Below are positions 1 through 12,800 of a DNA stretch of 64,000 bases, one piece after another. The notes under the pieces are model-generated. The model did not search any database, had not been told where the DNA came from, and saw nothing but the letters and a program-made list of their open reading frames with translations. Source of the stretch: Tetrapyrgos nigripes (taxonomy: Eukaryota > Basidiomycota > Agaricomycetes > Agaricales > Campanellaceae); the NCBI GenBank assembly GCA_013368315.1, contig JAACJM010000194.1:95417-159416 (forward strand), read 5' to 3'. Each line of letters opens with the position of its first letter. The first letter of the stretch is position 1. Made by a program: the position numbers and the translations under genes.

Positions 1-512
1 CCTCCCCTCTTTATCCTCTCCCTCCCCTGTTGATATCCTTTATTATCAATGCAAGGCTCTTTGTACCCTTTGACGACATCTACTCCATTTGTTAGACTCT
101 TGTCCCATTGAATGTTGAGGATGAGATTGAGGAAGTTGAGATTTGGATGAGGGCAGGAGCCTGTTCCATCTGCTGTGCCAGTGAGGGCCCAGGAAACATG
201 TACATTACACTGTCATTTGGGTTAAGTTAGAAATAACATGCATATGGAACTCATGCTGATGGTGACATTTCACGTGTAAGGGTTCTTTGGTTGTGGTTTG
301 ATGTCGGTGTTGATCTTATGGCGAAGGCAACATGAGAAGCCAGGCTCAACATGCTGCAAGCTAATATGACATGAGATGAGATGTGAAACAGCTGGGGATG
401 AAATGTGCAGGTGGGGGAGAAAGGAAAAGGAAAACTGAGGCAAAAAGACAAGTTAGCTCAGTTCAATGTTGAAAAATAAAAAATAAAGTAGAAGTGGTAG
501 TATGTCTACTCA
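1..512. other. repeat DNA, no gene
   Basis: No coding frame is convincing here. Bases about 280-512 resemble 39,540-39,810 along their length: both have the GGTTTGAT-ATG-GTTGAT stretch, a run of GAGATGAGATG repeats, and a block ending in GAGGCAAAAAGAC. This is one copy of a dispersed sequence. Similarity was judged by eye. Confidence 0.5.
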
Positions 513-517
513 CCTTT

Positions 518-1049
518 TATCATGAATTGCTCCCTGTCTATTCATTTCCTTTCGATTCCTTCTCCTTTACTACCTATTTCCCACTCTATTTACTTTTAAC
601 CCTATAAACATCAACCATTTCCCATCATCGTTTATAGTTACCATCTCCCTAGATCTATGACTCACACACTTATCTCCTCCGCTTTCTATCTCCACGGACA
701 TTCCCACTGTCAATCATTCTTTATGATCCAGTACCTTCATCTATCCATATTCAACTTATTATTCTCTTGCCCTTGACGTTTCCACATGATACTGTCTATT
801 ATTACTTACTCTTTCCCATCTGTTTGTATTTTACTTATATACCTGTGATCTTTGTAACCCATTCCTTAGTTTGTTCACTTTGTCTCCGCTCTGTACTATT
901 ACTATGCAGTGTAGAGCCTAGTCAGCTTACTACCTCACCTCTCTATCTCTCTATCTCTCTATCTCTCTTTCTCAAATCTATTCTCTTGTAACTGGTCTTC
1001 TCGTATTGTGTGACTTGGGTGGTTACTGAGTGTATCGACAACCTTGACA
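518..1049 (+). repeat. solo LTR with 5-bp target duplication
   Basis: This block starts TATCATGAAT and ends CCTTGACA, and is flanked on both sides by CCTTT (513-517 and 1,050-1,054), a 5-bp target duplication. It aligns loosely with the LTR at 14,905-15,290: same start (TGTCACGAAT there), same TCTCTAT-rich stretch and the same end with GTGTGACTTGGGTGGTTA. No internal retrotransposon sequence follows, so it is a solo LTR left by recombination. The first dinucleotide is TA where TG is expected, which fits age. Confidence 0.75.
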
Positions 1050-1054
1050 CCTTT

Positions 1055-1500
1055 TCTCTATTCCTCCTTCACAAGGCTGGCACTGGCCACCTCCAGCATC
1101 TACAAATATATAATTAAAATCCCTCTCCAACCATCTGTTAATTTCCCCCAACACATACACTAACACTCTATACCCATATTCTTTTCCCCACTGCCTCATT
1201 TCTCTTTCCCTCTCCCCCCTTACCCTGAACTATGCTGTCATCCCCTCTCGTCCACTGCCCGTTCTTTTCCTGGTGTTGACATTGATGATGCAAATGCACA
1301 GCACCCAGCACCCAGCACCCAGGGCTTGACTCCATACTCATATGTAGTCTTAACAGGACAATTTTACAGCTGTCCAACCTTACCAACACCCTCTAAAAAC
1401 TTCTCCATATAGTATGGTAGATGGTAGAGCTTTACCCATATAATCATCACCTGTATATGACTTTTACAGTTGTACATATGGGTATCATACATTATGAGCC
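1055..1500. other. pyrimidine-rich intergenic DNA
   Basis: No gene seen. Bases about 1,190-1,300 resemble 39,880-39,961 joined to 41,153 onward. They therefore look like an empty-site version of the locus interrupted by the element at 39,962-41,152. Confidence 0.4.
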
Positions 1501-2960
1501 ATCATTTGAGAAGTCATTGTTGTTGGTTGGAGAGAAAACAGAGGCTCAGTCCAACTCAACCATAAACCAATTCATCATTCACCATCCACTATTGAGTCAT
1601 CAACATCAGATCCCAGTACAGCAGCAAACCTCGTCCACCTCTCTTCACTTACTTCCTACCACCTCTCTCCCCACAGGTAGAAACACAGATGCTTTACCAC
1701 ATCATCATGAATGAGAATAGAAACAATGATGATAATACAAATGAATCAAAGACAAGAGGAGAAAGACAATTACGTCCACAACCAGAAACAGCCCAAGGCA
1801 AAGAAAGTGTAAGTGTAAAGTCACCCATGTCCTGCCAAGGAAACACCCAGAACCTAACCAATCCTACCTGAGTATTCCAACTAAGCCCACTATAATGGGA
1901 AATCCAAGTGTAAAACAAAGCAAATGAGCGTACTGTTATCATTGATGGCCCAAGAATATCCAGTTCCTGACGGCCAACACCGCAAGTCCAGGAACGAACA
2001 TGGACATCCAGCTACAGCAACCAGGCAATCGGAGTGGACGGTATCAATGTGCACGTCGATACAGCAGGCATGTCCCCCCAACACATCCCCCATCCCCCCT
2101 TGTCCCCCCTCAAACCTGGTACTCCAATATCTCTCCAGTAGCCGAGGGTCCAGCACGTAGCATGCACAGTACAGTGGAGAAACAAGAAGACACGGAAAAA
2201 AAAAAAGAAAAAAGCAAAACATTGAAAGATAGCAAAAAAGAAGGAAAGACATAATAAATAGGAATGAACAATGGCCCTCGACTGACCACTCTCCCAACTG
2301 AAACTCAATTAAATGTCCCACTACGACGAAGTGAAACAATCCAGGCGGGTAATGAGACATGAGCTCACAAGAGCCATATGGCCTCAAAGTCAAGGTAGAG
2401 TACTTCAGAACACAATCAAATTGATAAAGAACAAGAACCCGATAACACACACCAAATGAATAACGAAACATGAAACAAAGGAAAGAAGTAAGCCCCCCAC
2501 TTGCCCCCCCCCCTGCCCCCCAATACTCTATACCCCCACACCGTCCCCAGAATATAACATAAAGATACGAAGGAAAGGAGGAAATGAAGAAACCCCCAAA
2601 AAAGAAAAGAAACTCACTAATAACCAGCCTCAACTACGTCCGAGTCCAACCTTCCACACCTTTTTCCTTCCCCTCACCTGCCTTGACGAGCTGCCCCTCC
2701 CTCTGTACCCATGCTTCCACAGCGGTAGCCCCAGAGAACGCCTCATTCTCGTTAACTGTAATACTCGGCAACTGCGCCAACCTCCGTTTATCATTCCCAT
2801 TTTCTGGTGTACTTTGGTTAACAGATGCAGTTGGGACTCGGACAAGGTGGGCGTGTGGTCTCATCACTGCCACTGTTGTAGGAAGGAGCCAATTCTGAGT
2901 TATGGAGATGTTGAGGAGCCTGGAGGGCGCTGAGAAGGGTTGGATGTCGGAACTTTTGAA
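1500..2960. repeat. dispersed repeat, copy 1
   Basis: Two stretches match the sequence on either side of the hAT element. Bases 1,530-1,725 (GAGGCTCAGTCCAA through ATGAATGAGAATAGAA) match 28,090-28,195. Bases 2,540-2,810 (CCGTCCCCAGAATA through CCAACCTCCGTTTATCATTC) match 31,630-31,945. Both copies contain runs of C. On the minus strand both copies keep a similar open frame near 2,640-2,790 and 31,780-31,945 (LPSITVNENEAF against LPNIKVSETETF). A remnant coding exon is therefore possible, but I do not recognise it. Confidence 0.5.
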
Positions 2961-3487
2961 ACGACGTCATAACATAGCGTAACCTATTATTACTCGAGTA
3001 ATGGCAAGTTGCCGAAATAAGCGGATTATTAAGATGAAGAAAATCATTATATGGGTGCCGGCTGGAGCAGTTATAATACATAATGGGGAGCGCCCGGTCA
3101 TCAAGGGGGGGAGCGACACTCGACAATCAAAAAGTGAATCCTTATGATAAGCTTTGATGTTTCACACTATTGAGTATTGAATAGTGAGTAGGCAATTATG
3201 AAGGCCCTACACGAGAGTCGAACCCTTGCGAATCCAGAACCACATTGGGACGTCATAGACAGTTAGGCCACTGACCTGTGTTAGTACAAGGGATCAAGCT
3301 TTATCTGACATGTCATTTGTGGCCCATATACTCCACACTGCCCAATCAATGTGGGCGACATAGCGACTTGCATTCGCAACCTCTCAAAATCTACTCTGAT
3401 GGATGCCACAAGCAATGTATTTCAGACCCAGATGTATGTATGTACAATTTAAATTCAGACAAACTGCAATGAATAGTATCAATTATA
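2961..3487. other. intergenic, downstream of the minus-strand gene
   Basis: No gene supported. A tRNA-like A box/B box pair lies near 3,200-3,285 on the minus strand, but the stems do not pair. Confidence 0.4.
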
Positions 3488-5184
3488 CTAATTTCTCCGA
3501 GTACTTCGCTTGGGGCGCGTACTACGTTCCGGCTCATCAGACTCAGCTTCGAGATGAGTGCTAGAAGGAGCAGCTCTCGTAGCCCTTCCTCGCCTATGCC
3601 CAGTTCCACCTCTACGACCACGAAGTTGATTAGATGGATCAAGCGCCGTTACATCAAGATCATTGACACCCGCGTGAACAGCATCAATGTCTGATGAACT
3701 CGGAGTGTTGGCCGGTGTGACGACGACAGAGGGAAGAGTGTTAGAGGAAGGATCAGATGATGCATGCGGAACTTGATGGGCAACGCTCGGAGCTGATGGT
3801 ACCACGAGTTGCTGCATCAGCGCATCGAGCTCATCAATCTCGCCATCGCCAGAAGTGCTAGGATCCGTGAGAGCAAATGTAATGCCAGTGACTCCAGCAA
3901 ATACTCGTCGGTTGTAGAAGTCGTATAGAGATTTGGCCCAGGATGTACCTTTCGACTCAGCCAATACAATCATCTTGCGGTACTGTTGGAAATGTTCGCG
4001 ATAGGGAATGCGTGATACAGTGCCGACTTCGGAAAACTCTTTATCAGGAGAGATGATGAAGCGAAGCTTTAGAGAATTTTATGTAGTGAGTATTACCGTC
4101 CTGATTGAAATAGATAACGTGCACGTACCATGATCGCAGACAGAGCAATGCACGATGCATTGACACCACGCACTCCCCACAGATGGCCAGCCAAATTGCC
4201 TCCGACTTTGTCATCTGGGTTCTTGATGGATGCGGGACCGAAAAGCGTAACGCGAATGATCTGCAAAATAAGGGTTCAGTTGGATACAAATAGAATATGA
4301 TCACAATACTTACACGGGGCTGGAACTCGTTGAGAAAAAGTGTATGCGGGTTGATGATTTGATCAGGGAAAAAAATGGGAGCAAGCTTCTCTTCACGAAC
4401 ATCCTTCTTCCCTTGTGTCCACAGACTAGTGAGATCGTCAGATTGTGCACGCTTTTCCCCTGCTTTCGCAACTGAGATGTAATCAGGAAGTGAAAGTTCA
4501 CGAAGGATGATAGTGGCGTGTGAACGAACACGATCCGTCGTATGGGTACGCTGGTTGTTAAGAGCTTTCCGAAACTATCAACACATAACTTATGTCAGTA
4601 AAAACAGTCTCGGAATATTAGATGGGTGACGAACCTCAGTTTTGAATGATGGTAACGTAGCTGCAAGATTTTGCAAGCGTGGATCACCAAGATGGCTGTG
4701 CAACTCTGCAATCATTCCGGCCTTGTACGTCGTCTGATCGGCGAATCGTTCTGGGGAGAAAGGATCAACGTGATTCGCAGGTAAAGGACACTGAAAGATT
4801 TCGGTGTTGATCCAAGGTTCATTCATCACCGCAAACTTTGCTCCAAGATGGGAAATCTGTGTAACGAAAGGGGCTACACCAGGATCGACAGGAGCTTCGC
4901 GTTTTCGGCCTTGTTTACGCTTGGATGTCTTTGCTTTGAGTACGCTGATGGCAAGCTGGAGCTGAGAGATCTTCTCACGAAGAGCCTGATTCTGCAAATG
5001 GGCTTCTTGAAGCCGCTGAAAAACTCATCAGAAATACACTTGATGTGAGAAATTATATGTAATGACGACGCACCTGGTAGACTAGAGCTGGATTACTCCC
5101 AGCAGGCGGAACAACAATTTCCGGAAGATTACTGATCTCCTCGCCAACCTCACCAAATTCCCCAAGATCGTCACTGTCGGACAT
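3488..5184 (-). CDS. basidiomycete transposon-associated family protein (DUF6698-like), 487 aa
   Basis: Five exons on the minus strand: 5,074-5,184, 4,635-5,015, 4,314-4,574, 4,129-4,260 and 3,488-4,066. All junctions are GT-AG, all introns are 48-62 nt and every exon is a multiple of three, so all introns are phase 0. The start is MSDSDDLGEFGE, followed by an acidic N-terminus, a coiled-coil-like stretch (QNQALREKISQLQLAIS) and a basic KRKQGRKRE patch. The conserved-looking core includes TLFLNEFQPRIIRVTLFGP, GHLWGVRGVNASCIALSAIM and FIISPDKEFSEVGTVSRIPY. A Ser/Pro-rich tail ends in basic repeats (PKRSTRRN). The core resembles a family expanded in Agaricomycetes and often found with transposons, which I place near DUF6698 from memory. 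The function is unknown. The frame is open throughout, so the gene looks intact. Confidence 0.75.
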
Positions 5185-5658
5185 GTTACAGGTGTCGAGA
5201 TGGGAGTGCAAGAGTGAGCGTAAGAGGCTGCGTTCAAAGTAGGTGTTGACTTATGTACTTATGTGTCAAAAAACTGACTCCACTCGAGTCAGCGTTTTGC
5301 ATCGGAGTTCTGGATCCTATTATGTCAAAAATTGTGAAAGATTAACCTTTCCTCAAGGCAGCATCGCGTCGGACTTCTCGCATCATTTTCTTTGAACTTT
5401 CTACAAATGGTAAGTAATAAATGTTTTACATCATGAATCATGATACCTCCGTAAAACCTGGGTATAGCCTCTTCATTCTAAGAAACAAATCTTTGGAGGC
5501 ATAAGGTAGGGAATAATCAACAAAGAGTGCGTATCTCGGCTGTATGGGTAGTGATGGGAGGGACCAGGTACTTCATCGAAGAGCGAAGGCTTTTCTGTTG
5601 ATCAGAGGATGATGCCGGCGATGCCCATGAGGCAATTATAATGGCGTCTATATTTGGT
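5185..5658. other. intergenic, upstream of the minus-strand gene
   Basis: No gene seen. Bases 5,600-5,710 carry loose repeats of ATGCCG and ATTATAATG. Confidence 0.4.
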
Positions 5659-6360
5659 TCATGCCGGTGATAATGACATCATGATGCCGAACTGATTATA
5701 ATGCCGAATGGAAAGTTCCGACAGAGTCAGGAGGAGGCGGGGGGTTTCTTCTGCGTAGCAAAAACGAGGGTAGGAAAAGTTGTTATTTGTATAGGCAGGA
5801 AAACACGAGAGAACAAAAGAAGAAAAAGCGAGATTGACAAAGAAAAACCTGGTATAAGCAAGAGCAGGGCGAAAGGTAAAGTGGAAAGGATGAGTAATAG
5901 TGCATAAAAAACGATAGATGAAGAACGACAACGAGAAAGGAATTCGTTACCCACCTTCCTTCAACCCAGCAAAAAATGCGCATATATTGACACCGACACT
6001 CTGTACCCTTCCTTCCTGAACAAGTTTCCGAACGGCGTTCTAGTGTGTGGTTGAGGGGTTGTGATGTGGGTGGATGTATAAGGGCGAGAGCGGGAAGTAT
6101 TCATATGAGCGAGCGTATTGAAGGGCGGCAGTTGCAACAGATGAGTAGAGGTGGGTTGCGGTGCACAGAACAATGCGAGACGTAGATATCGATGTGGGTA
6201 TGAAGGAAAGGGAAAGAGAATAGGTGGTTAGCACGATGTATAACCTCCGCAAGAAAGACAGTATACTCACGGTTATCGCAACCAAGCAAGTCAAAATCTC
6301 CTCTACGGTTTCGTTGACGGTTGCTCGGACTTTGTTGGGGTGACTGTGTTACGCGGACAT
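5659..6360 (-). pseudogene. small unrecognised gene, copy A, with a nonsense codon
   Basis: Possible exons on the minus strand are 6,271-6,360, 5,955-6,039 and 5,659-5,750, joined by GT-AG introns in compatible phase. The first ATG (6,358-6,360) follows a pyrimidine-rich leader. Codon 4 is TAA, where the duplicate at 45,829 has CAA. Beyond it the frame stays open (HSHPNKVRATVNETVEEI; then NAVRKLVQEGRVQSVGVNI). I do not recognise the protein. It lies head to head with the 7TM gene, as in the duplicate. Conservation of the first exon in both copies suggests it once coded, but the exon model is tentative. Confidence 0.35.
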
Positions 6361-7143
6361 GAAGTAGCAGTCCGTGGAGTAGTCAAGTGGGACAAGTTGG
6401 TAACAGAGGCAGGAAAGGCGAGTTAGTCAAAACCGTGGACTGTTCACGTCTGCGGTTTCGGCTATTTCGGATTTGCTCGGACTTCTTTTCCGACTTCGAT
6501 GCCGACCTCGTCTTAGAAATGCGCGAGCAAAGCTCACCTCAGCCGAGTGGTTGGAATTATAATCGGAATAGTAGCTACATGATCCTCATGTCTGATTTTG
6601 ACTATTCTAGGGCTTTCTCGTCTCATGGCCTCATGTGTCTGATGTTGCAACGGCGCTTGTGAACTTACATGTAAGCTTCAAGTGAGGTGTGATCTCCCAT
6701 CCACTGCAAAGCCCGATCAAGCTTTGTAGGTTGCCTCAGTTCCTACACTTATCAGCAAAGCACAGGCCATATACACATCATGCTCGTTCCCATAACAGTT
6801 TGGATTTGTCTTTCAAGTAGAAATCAGCTTGTATATAGTTCTTAGCTAGATAGGTTGATGATGCTGCTCCGCTCAGATCCTAGAGTCTTTGTGCATCTAT
6901 CAATATTATGATATGATTGTGCCCCTGAATATCTATCCACATAGAGATAGTAGGCTCATCTCACAAGTCTGCTACAAGACGTATAGAGTAACATTCAGCA
7001 TTTTGAGGACAGCGGGATCAGTGCTAAATATGTAACAAGTGAAATGAGATCCACAGGAAACTGGCAGATATTTAAGGACAGACGAAACAATGCCTGTGCA
7101 CTCAAACTACTCTTCGCTGCTGCAATCCTCGCAAACATCAAGA
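6361..7143. promoter_or_regulatory. intergenic region between divergent genes
   Basis: About 780 bases separate the decayed minus-strand gene from 7TM copy A. The stretch resembles 45,830-46,500 over much of its length (for example the GATCCTAGAGTCTTTGTGCATCTATC block), so it duplicated with the genes. Promoters of both genes should lie here; I cannot pick out core elements. Confidence 0.35.
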
Positions 7144-8527
7144 ATGCAGTCATCCTTTCTTACATCCTCAGATATCACAGCCATTCAAGTGATTTTAGTG
7201 GAAACTGTAGTTGAAGGACTCTTCTTTGGTAGGTCCAGAGCCCAAAGATCAACTTTGATGTATCTCCCTACTCATTGCCTTGCTATCCAGGCATCGAGCT
7301 TTTGATTACCATTTCTACCATCTTGCTGCTATGGTATGCTTGTCCCAAACTTTTCTGACACAATTTCAACCATGGACCTAGTCAGCAAGGACTTCAACAG
7401 TCACCAATGCGACTTTTTCTAGTGGCTGCATGCGCAATCATGCTTACAAGCTCAGCATTGATAATGGGGATAACTCGGATATATGATATAGTTCAGATCC
7501 AGGGTATGGCATATCAGACATACAATCCTGTTCCAACTATGATTACAGTTCAATTGATGGAGGCAGTGGTGACAAGAATTAGTGTGAGTTCCTCTGTGCT
7601 ATTCTAATTCCTTACCTGAATACTGTAGTATATGCAAATAGTATTTCCTGGGAGATGTCATTGTCGTTTGGAGGGCATGGATCCTTTTTCAAAGGGAACC
7701 TATTCCCAGAGGGATTCTTCTTTTCTGTATTGCTCAATCAGTGGGTAAGAATTCATGCCACACTCACCTCAGAGAAATTAAATTTGTTGAGCTGACATTT
7801 CTGGATTTAGGATGCAGTATATATGATGTGTTCCTTGCCATGAAAGATGAACTTGACGCAAATTTTGTATGTATATCTTTTGTTGCTTTATTGAACCCAG
7901 CCCTACATTAATACCATACAGGACACAGCTCAATCTATCAGAGTGATAATGCCAATATCACTCATCTTCACCAACCTCACAGCAACTCTTCTGATTGCAA
8001 AGAAGGCTTGGTAAGCACATAGCAGACTGTTGGCTCCCTAGTTCCTGGCTTTAGCTTGATTTCTCAACAGGCACTACAGACAATCTGTTAAAGCTCACCT
8101 TGGCCAATTAAATACAAAAAGCCAAGTTGAACAGATACTGTTACTCTCAGTACAGTCTGGTATAATCTATTGCATTCCCTGGGTAGGTCTTTTTATGGGC
8201 ATTTTCAAATGGCAATAACATCTTGAATTTTAGATATTAGTCCTGCCTACTTCATTCAACCCCAGATATACTGAATTTGTAGACACTTACCTGGGTTTAA
8301 TCATGCCCCACCTGGAAACAATCTATCCCACTGCAATAATCTTTCTCTCCCGCCTCTACAGGAACCACCAAGACTCTATTCTTGAGAGTCTTTCTCAACC
8401 TCTGGAATTTGCAGCTCCTACCCCATCATCTCAATCTGATCCACCAGCATCCACACAGGCACATGACACTCAAGATGGAGAGAATGATATCCAGGAAGTT
8501 AGTACAGGAAATTCTGTGGTAGTTTGA
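7144..8527 (+). CDS. seven-transmembrane protein, copy A, 327 aa
   Basis: Eight exons: 7,144-7,228, 7,291-7,333, 7,382-7,583, 7,642-7,744, 7,811-7,866, 7,922-8,010, 8,071-8,182 and 8,234-8,527. Junctions are GT-AG, and positions and phases match the paralogues at 26,276 and 46,510. An upstream in-frame ATG at 7,090 would add 18 residues; I chose 7,144 because it aligns with the other starts. Seven hydrophobic segments can be counted, including SPMRLFLVAACAIM (TM2), a TM3 ending in YFLGDVIVVWRAW, and a last one around AIIFLSRLYR. The WRAW-type motif after TM3 is common in a large 7TM family of Agaricomycetes with no assigned function. The C-tail is hydrophilic. The role, possibly sensing or transport at a membrane, is unknown. 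Confidence 0.8.
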
Positions 8528-9877
8528 TCTGGAGATTTCAATTGAGGGATATAAAGCACAGTACAAATAGTGGGAAGGACTCATTTATTTTACTTATGGA
8601 ATGATTTTGCTATATCTCTTATTTACTTACTTATTTATTCAAGCTCAAAATCAGAAGCTTGTACCATCATTTAACTTGTTCTGCAATCGTTCTTTGATAC
8701 CATCTACACCTTCATTCATCATACAACAAATTTTCCTACTTTTCTGACTTCTGAGTAGGCTGCATTGATTGTACTCCTTGATACCTCAACATTTATACTC
8801 ATCGCTGGGCACATCAAAGCTCTCCAGGATTTTCGACCTCTCGAATCAAAGTTGGCATTCTTTACTATTCAAGTTACACTACGCTACATTTGAAATTGTC
8901 TTGGCGAGAGACCCAAAAACTCAAGCCTCCTCCTCTCACTGCAAGGAAGGCTAATAGGGAAATGAAAAGAACAATAGTAAAAGCCAAGGAAGAAATCAAA
9001 CACACCAAAGGTACAATCAACATGAACATAGGTCAGCCTTACGCCATAATCATCTGAATCTCAAGACCCCCCTCCCTGCCTGGTCATACCCATCTCATAT
9101 CCTCCCTCGTCTCCTTCTTGGCCGTCTTACTCACTTTAATTGCGTTTATCATTGACATCACACTATTTGCTTTTGTTCACCACGAGGCTGGAAACGTAAA
9201 TGACATAGGTGCAAATGTGAATACTGCCCCTTAACTTTTCGAAAAAAAAAGTGTTTCATTACTGACTGGCTCTCATCCCATCAGTATTTTGACAAATATT
9301 TGGCGCACTGGTTCCACTGGTTCGACTGGTACAGCCAAAAATGCCTGATTACATCTCGACCCCCTCATACCTTCACCAATATTCCTAGTAGGTAGATTAT
9401 CTTACATAGAAATGAAGTTATTTTAACATAAAACAGAGGGACAGAAGCTAGCAGAGGTTGTGCGCATTGCCATTTAAGATTTTTACTGGTGGGATTTTGG
9501 ACTTGGCTAGTCTCTTAAGCTCGCTTAACAGATGGTGACTAGTTTCCACTGGCTCCCGCCAAATCCTGGCAGGCCAAGAAAAATCCCTAAGAATGTGGAG
9601 GGCAACAAAGTTGAGTCAATCAGTATGGCAACAGGGAGTGGACAGCTCAGATTTAGTGCATGGCCATCATGGCCAGTGCCTAGCTGGGCCAGGACCCAGA
9701 ACACCGGTTCATGTGTTGGCTCAACTCACCCAAAATGGAACCAAATCCAACTGTCAGAATCCACTTCCTATTTGTGCAAGTTTGAACTTTGATGGTTCAT
9801 GTCACATCCTTGCGTCCTCCTCGTTTCCTCTCTACTTTCATCTGCAGCCCCTCCCGTTCTCACACTCATAGCCCACT
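8528..9877. other. duplicated downstream DNA, then intergenic
   Basis: Bases 8,750-9,085 resemble 48,085-48,565 (CATCAAAGCTCTCCAG, then CGCCATAATCATC and TCTCAAGACCCCCC), marking the right part of the A/C segmental duplication. Bases 9,100-9,877 show no gene. Confidence 0.45.
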
Positions 9878-12800
9878 ATGGATCAGGATCATTTTCTTGT
9901 TTTCAACTTGGAAGAACTGCAAACCTTGTATAATACATACTCAAGTTTACCCAATCCCTCAGACTCGGAGGCAGCCATTTTGCAAAAACTTGAAGACTAC
10001 TTTGGTGCTGGCCAAGCACAAGGTGCTATAGCCTACCCAACTCCCTCTCCTTCTCCACAGAAAGCTCTATCTGGACAGGTCAGTATCATACAATATCTGC
10101 TTATTTATATCATTGAATAGACGCTGAGTTTATATATTCTCTATATGACAGGGGGAAGTATCAGTTCCTGCTGCTGAACTTAAGGCTCCAGCAGAGGAGG
10201 AGGGAGTTAACCTTGACCAGGAGCAGTATGAGGAGCAGTATGAGGAGGATGAAGGGGACTGGCAAATATCTTTAGTACTATACTCACCACTCTACTGTCA
10301 GGCTTTTGATGTGGGATATCAGGCGTCTGAGTCTAGTGGCTAGGGGAGGAGCTTGGGTTTGGGTTTGATGATGACAATGACAAACAAAGCTTTCTGGGTC
10401 AATCTGGTGCGTGTTCAGTTTTGTCTCCTTTGCTTATTTAGCTTATAGTTGTCCATTCTTCAATTCACAGAGTATGGCAACAAAGACTACCAGGAAGAGC
10501 AAAAGGTTAACACTGCTCTGGTAGGGACCACCTGTCTATTTTTCTAAGGTGAAGTACTGACATAGTGACTATAGCTCAGCAAATGTACTCGAGAAGCATT
10601 GTCATGCTCCAACGTTGCTGAAGATCTTGAATCCCAAGTGGCAGCTTGTCGCCTGGTAGCCCTTGTCCCTGCAATGCCACTCACAACCGAAAGCCTCGAA
10701 AAAGAGCTCAGGTTGCAGCATGCCAGTACGAACTTGAAGAGGAGATTGATGTTCATGATCCAGAGGAATCTCAGCCATCACAGCCACATTATGAAGCAAG
10801 TTCAGAACCTGCTCCTCCACAGCAGGTGGATCTTGCTAGGGCAGAGGATTGCGTCCTGAGGCTGACCTCATTGTTCTGGAACTCTGAAGTTGCTGACAAC
10901 ACTTGGATTCAGGACTTCTTCAGCCAGGTTCGAGACGAGCATTGGGAGCAGCTGCAGACAGCGGTCTTTGCTACCAACTCTTTGGACAACATAGCCAGTC
11001 GATGTTAGATGTTGGAAGCTGTTGACAAATATTCAGCATTTCAACTCATCCTTTCCAAGCTTTTTTTCTGTGCGAAGCTCAACAGGTTAGTGTTTCTTTA
11101 GATTTTACACCTCAGCTATTCTAAAGCTCCCTAGTCTTCAAGCCAGTGCTTGGGGACTGGATTTGAGAGGAAGAACCCAGGACGAGTCTGTCAACATCCC
11201 CACCTCTCTAGAGACAAACTGGGTAAATGGATGTCAGCAGGTTCTCGCTGGGCTCGCTTAGCCTCTGCCGGTGAGTAACTTTTGTGTTTGACATTTATAC
11301 CCTGTTTCTTATTTATACTATTAGGATCTATATACCTTTTGGTTGTTATTGGCCTCCAAGGCTTACAATCTAGGTTTTTGAATGAACCTCACAATGTTAT
11401 TAGTGCTTTGGGCAATCTAGTCTGAGATTCTGCTCAAGACTGCAGTTCTTATCAGATGGCGTCTTCTTCCCTTACTTGCCACATTAAGGGGAGAGGTTTG
11501 GTTCACTATACCTACCTCCTTTAGTATGGATCTCAAAAAAAGGCTTTGTCTACCCAATATCTTGGATTGTGGAGACATCAAACTCTCCAACATTTTCTTC
11601 AATTGCTTTACCCAAAAGTGAGTACTATTTCCCATCTAGCTTTGATTACTAACCTGAGCACTGCTAATGTGAGGTTCTTGAGCAGTACCTCAGACATCAA
11701 TTCCCCTCTGTCTGATTCTGACGATGAACAACATATAACATCTGGTGCTTATACTCCATGGACTACAGTTTCATCTTCCTCAGTTTCTGCTATACTTTCT
11801 GGTGAGTGGAAGGAGATGGAGCCTACCTACTGGGTTCTGGATACCAACTTCGACATATCCAATTATCCCAAACCTCCCCAGAAATTTCCCAGAATGAGAT
11901 CACAGCACCAATTCACTGAGACCCAACAGTTGGCTGCTGCCAAGGCTAAACTAGCCCAAACTTTGGTCGAGTATGGGCATAGGGTATGACACCCCTTTTT
12001 TTCCTGACCATTCTCTGACTCGTGTTTAGATTCAAGAAAGGTTTGATGTGGTGGGACATCTAAAGCCTTATCAAGTCTGGTTAAAACTGACCAAAGAGCT
12101 TATTGCTGGGTATGTTCTTTCTTTTCTTTGCCTGGGTATTATTGATCAATAAATTCAAAGACAAGAGCTGCAGGTGAATGGCAGAGATGGAAGGTTACTT
12201 TGCAGTGTTGATGGCACTATGCCAGATGACTTGAAGAGCATTCTTCTTCCACAACTACAACTAGCTTTGTGAAACTTCATCACCAAGCCTAAGGAAAGGG
12301 ATACTAAGAAGAGTGGCCAGCAATCTTTTGCTGCCTTGCACTTTTCATATTACTCTTGTTACAGATTGAGTGTGAGTACAAGTAACTCTTTATTGTCTTT
12401 CTTTTCAAACCTGGGGGTTAGGGAAAGGAGGTACCCAAAGACGTCCATCCTGATATGGTCAGGAACACACAAGGCAAAACTAATCACAGTCAAATGTTCA
12501 CGAGACAGTCTGCTAAAATGAGGGAGCATCCCAAGCAGTACTGCCTAATTGAGGAGGCTCTGGAGCCAGTTCTGCAGTGGACGGTTCAAAAGGTGTAGTG
12601 TTTTTAGTTCTATAAGATACTGGATTGATAGCTCATTTATTCTGTAGTGTCTCCAGAGACATGGTGGCATATTTGTGACAGTGAAGACTAATATCTCATA
12701 CTTTCCTGAACATGCTCATACTGCTGTACATCCCTTTACAGGATTTGTCATTAACATCAATGTTATGACTGAGGCTCATAAGGATGGCAGGGATCAGGCA

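Noticed and set aside
1890..2633. 247-codon minus-strand ORF
   Set aside because: The translation is low-complexity Phe/Leu/Cys from purine-rich repeat DNA, and the region is a dispersed repeat.
3195..3290. tRNA-like sequence on the minus strand with A-box and B-box words (TGGCCTAACTG, GGGTTCGACTC)
   Set aside because: Acceptor and anticodon stems do not pair and no proper anticodon loop can be drawn. At best it is a tRNA-derived relic.
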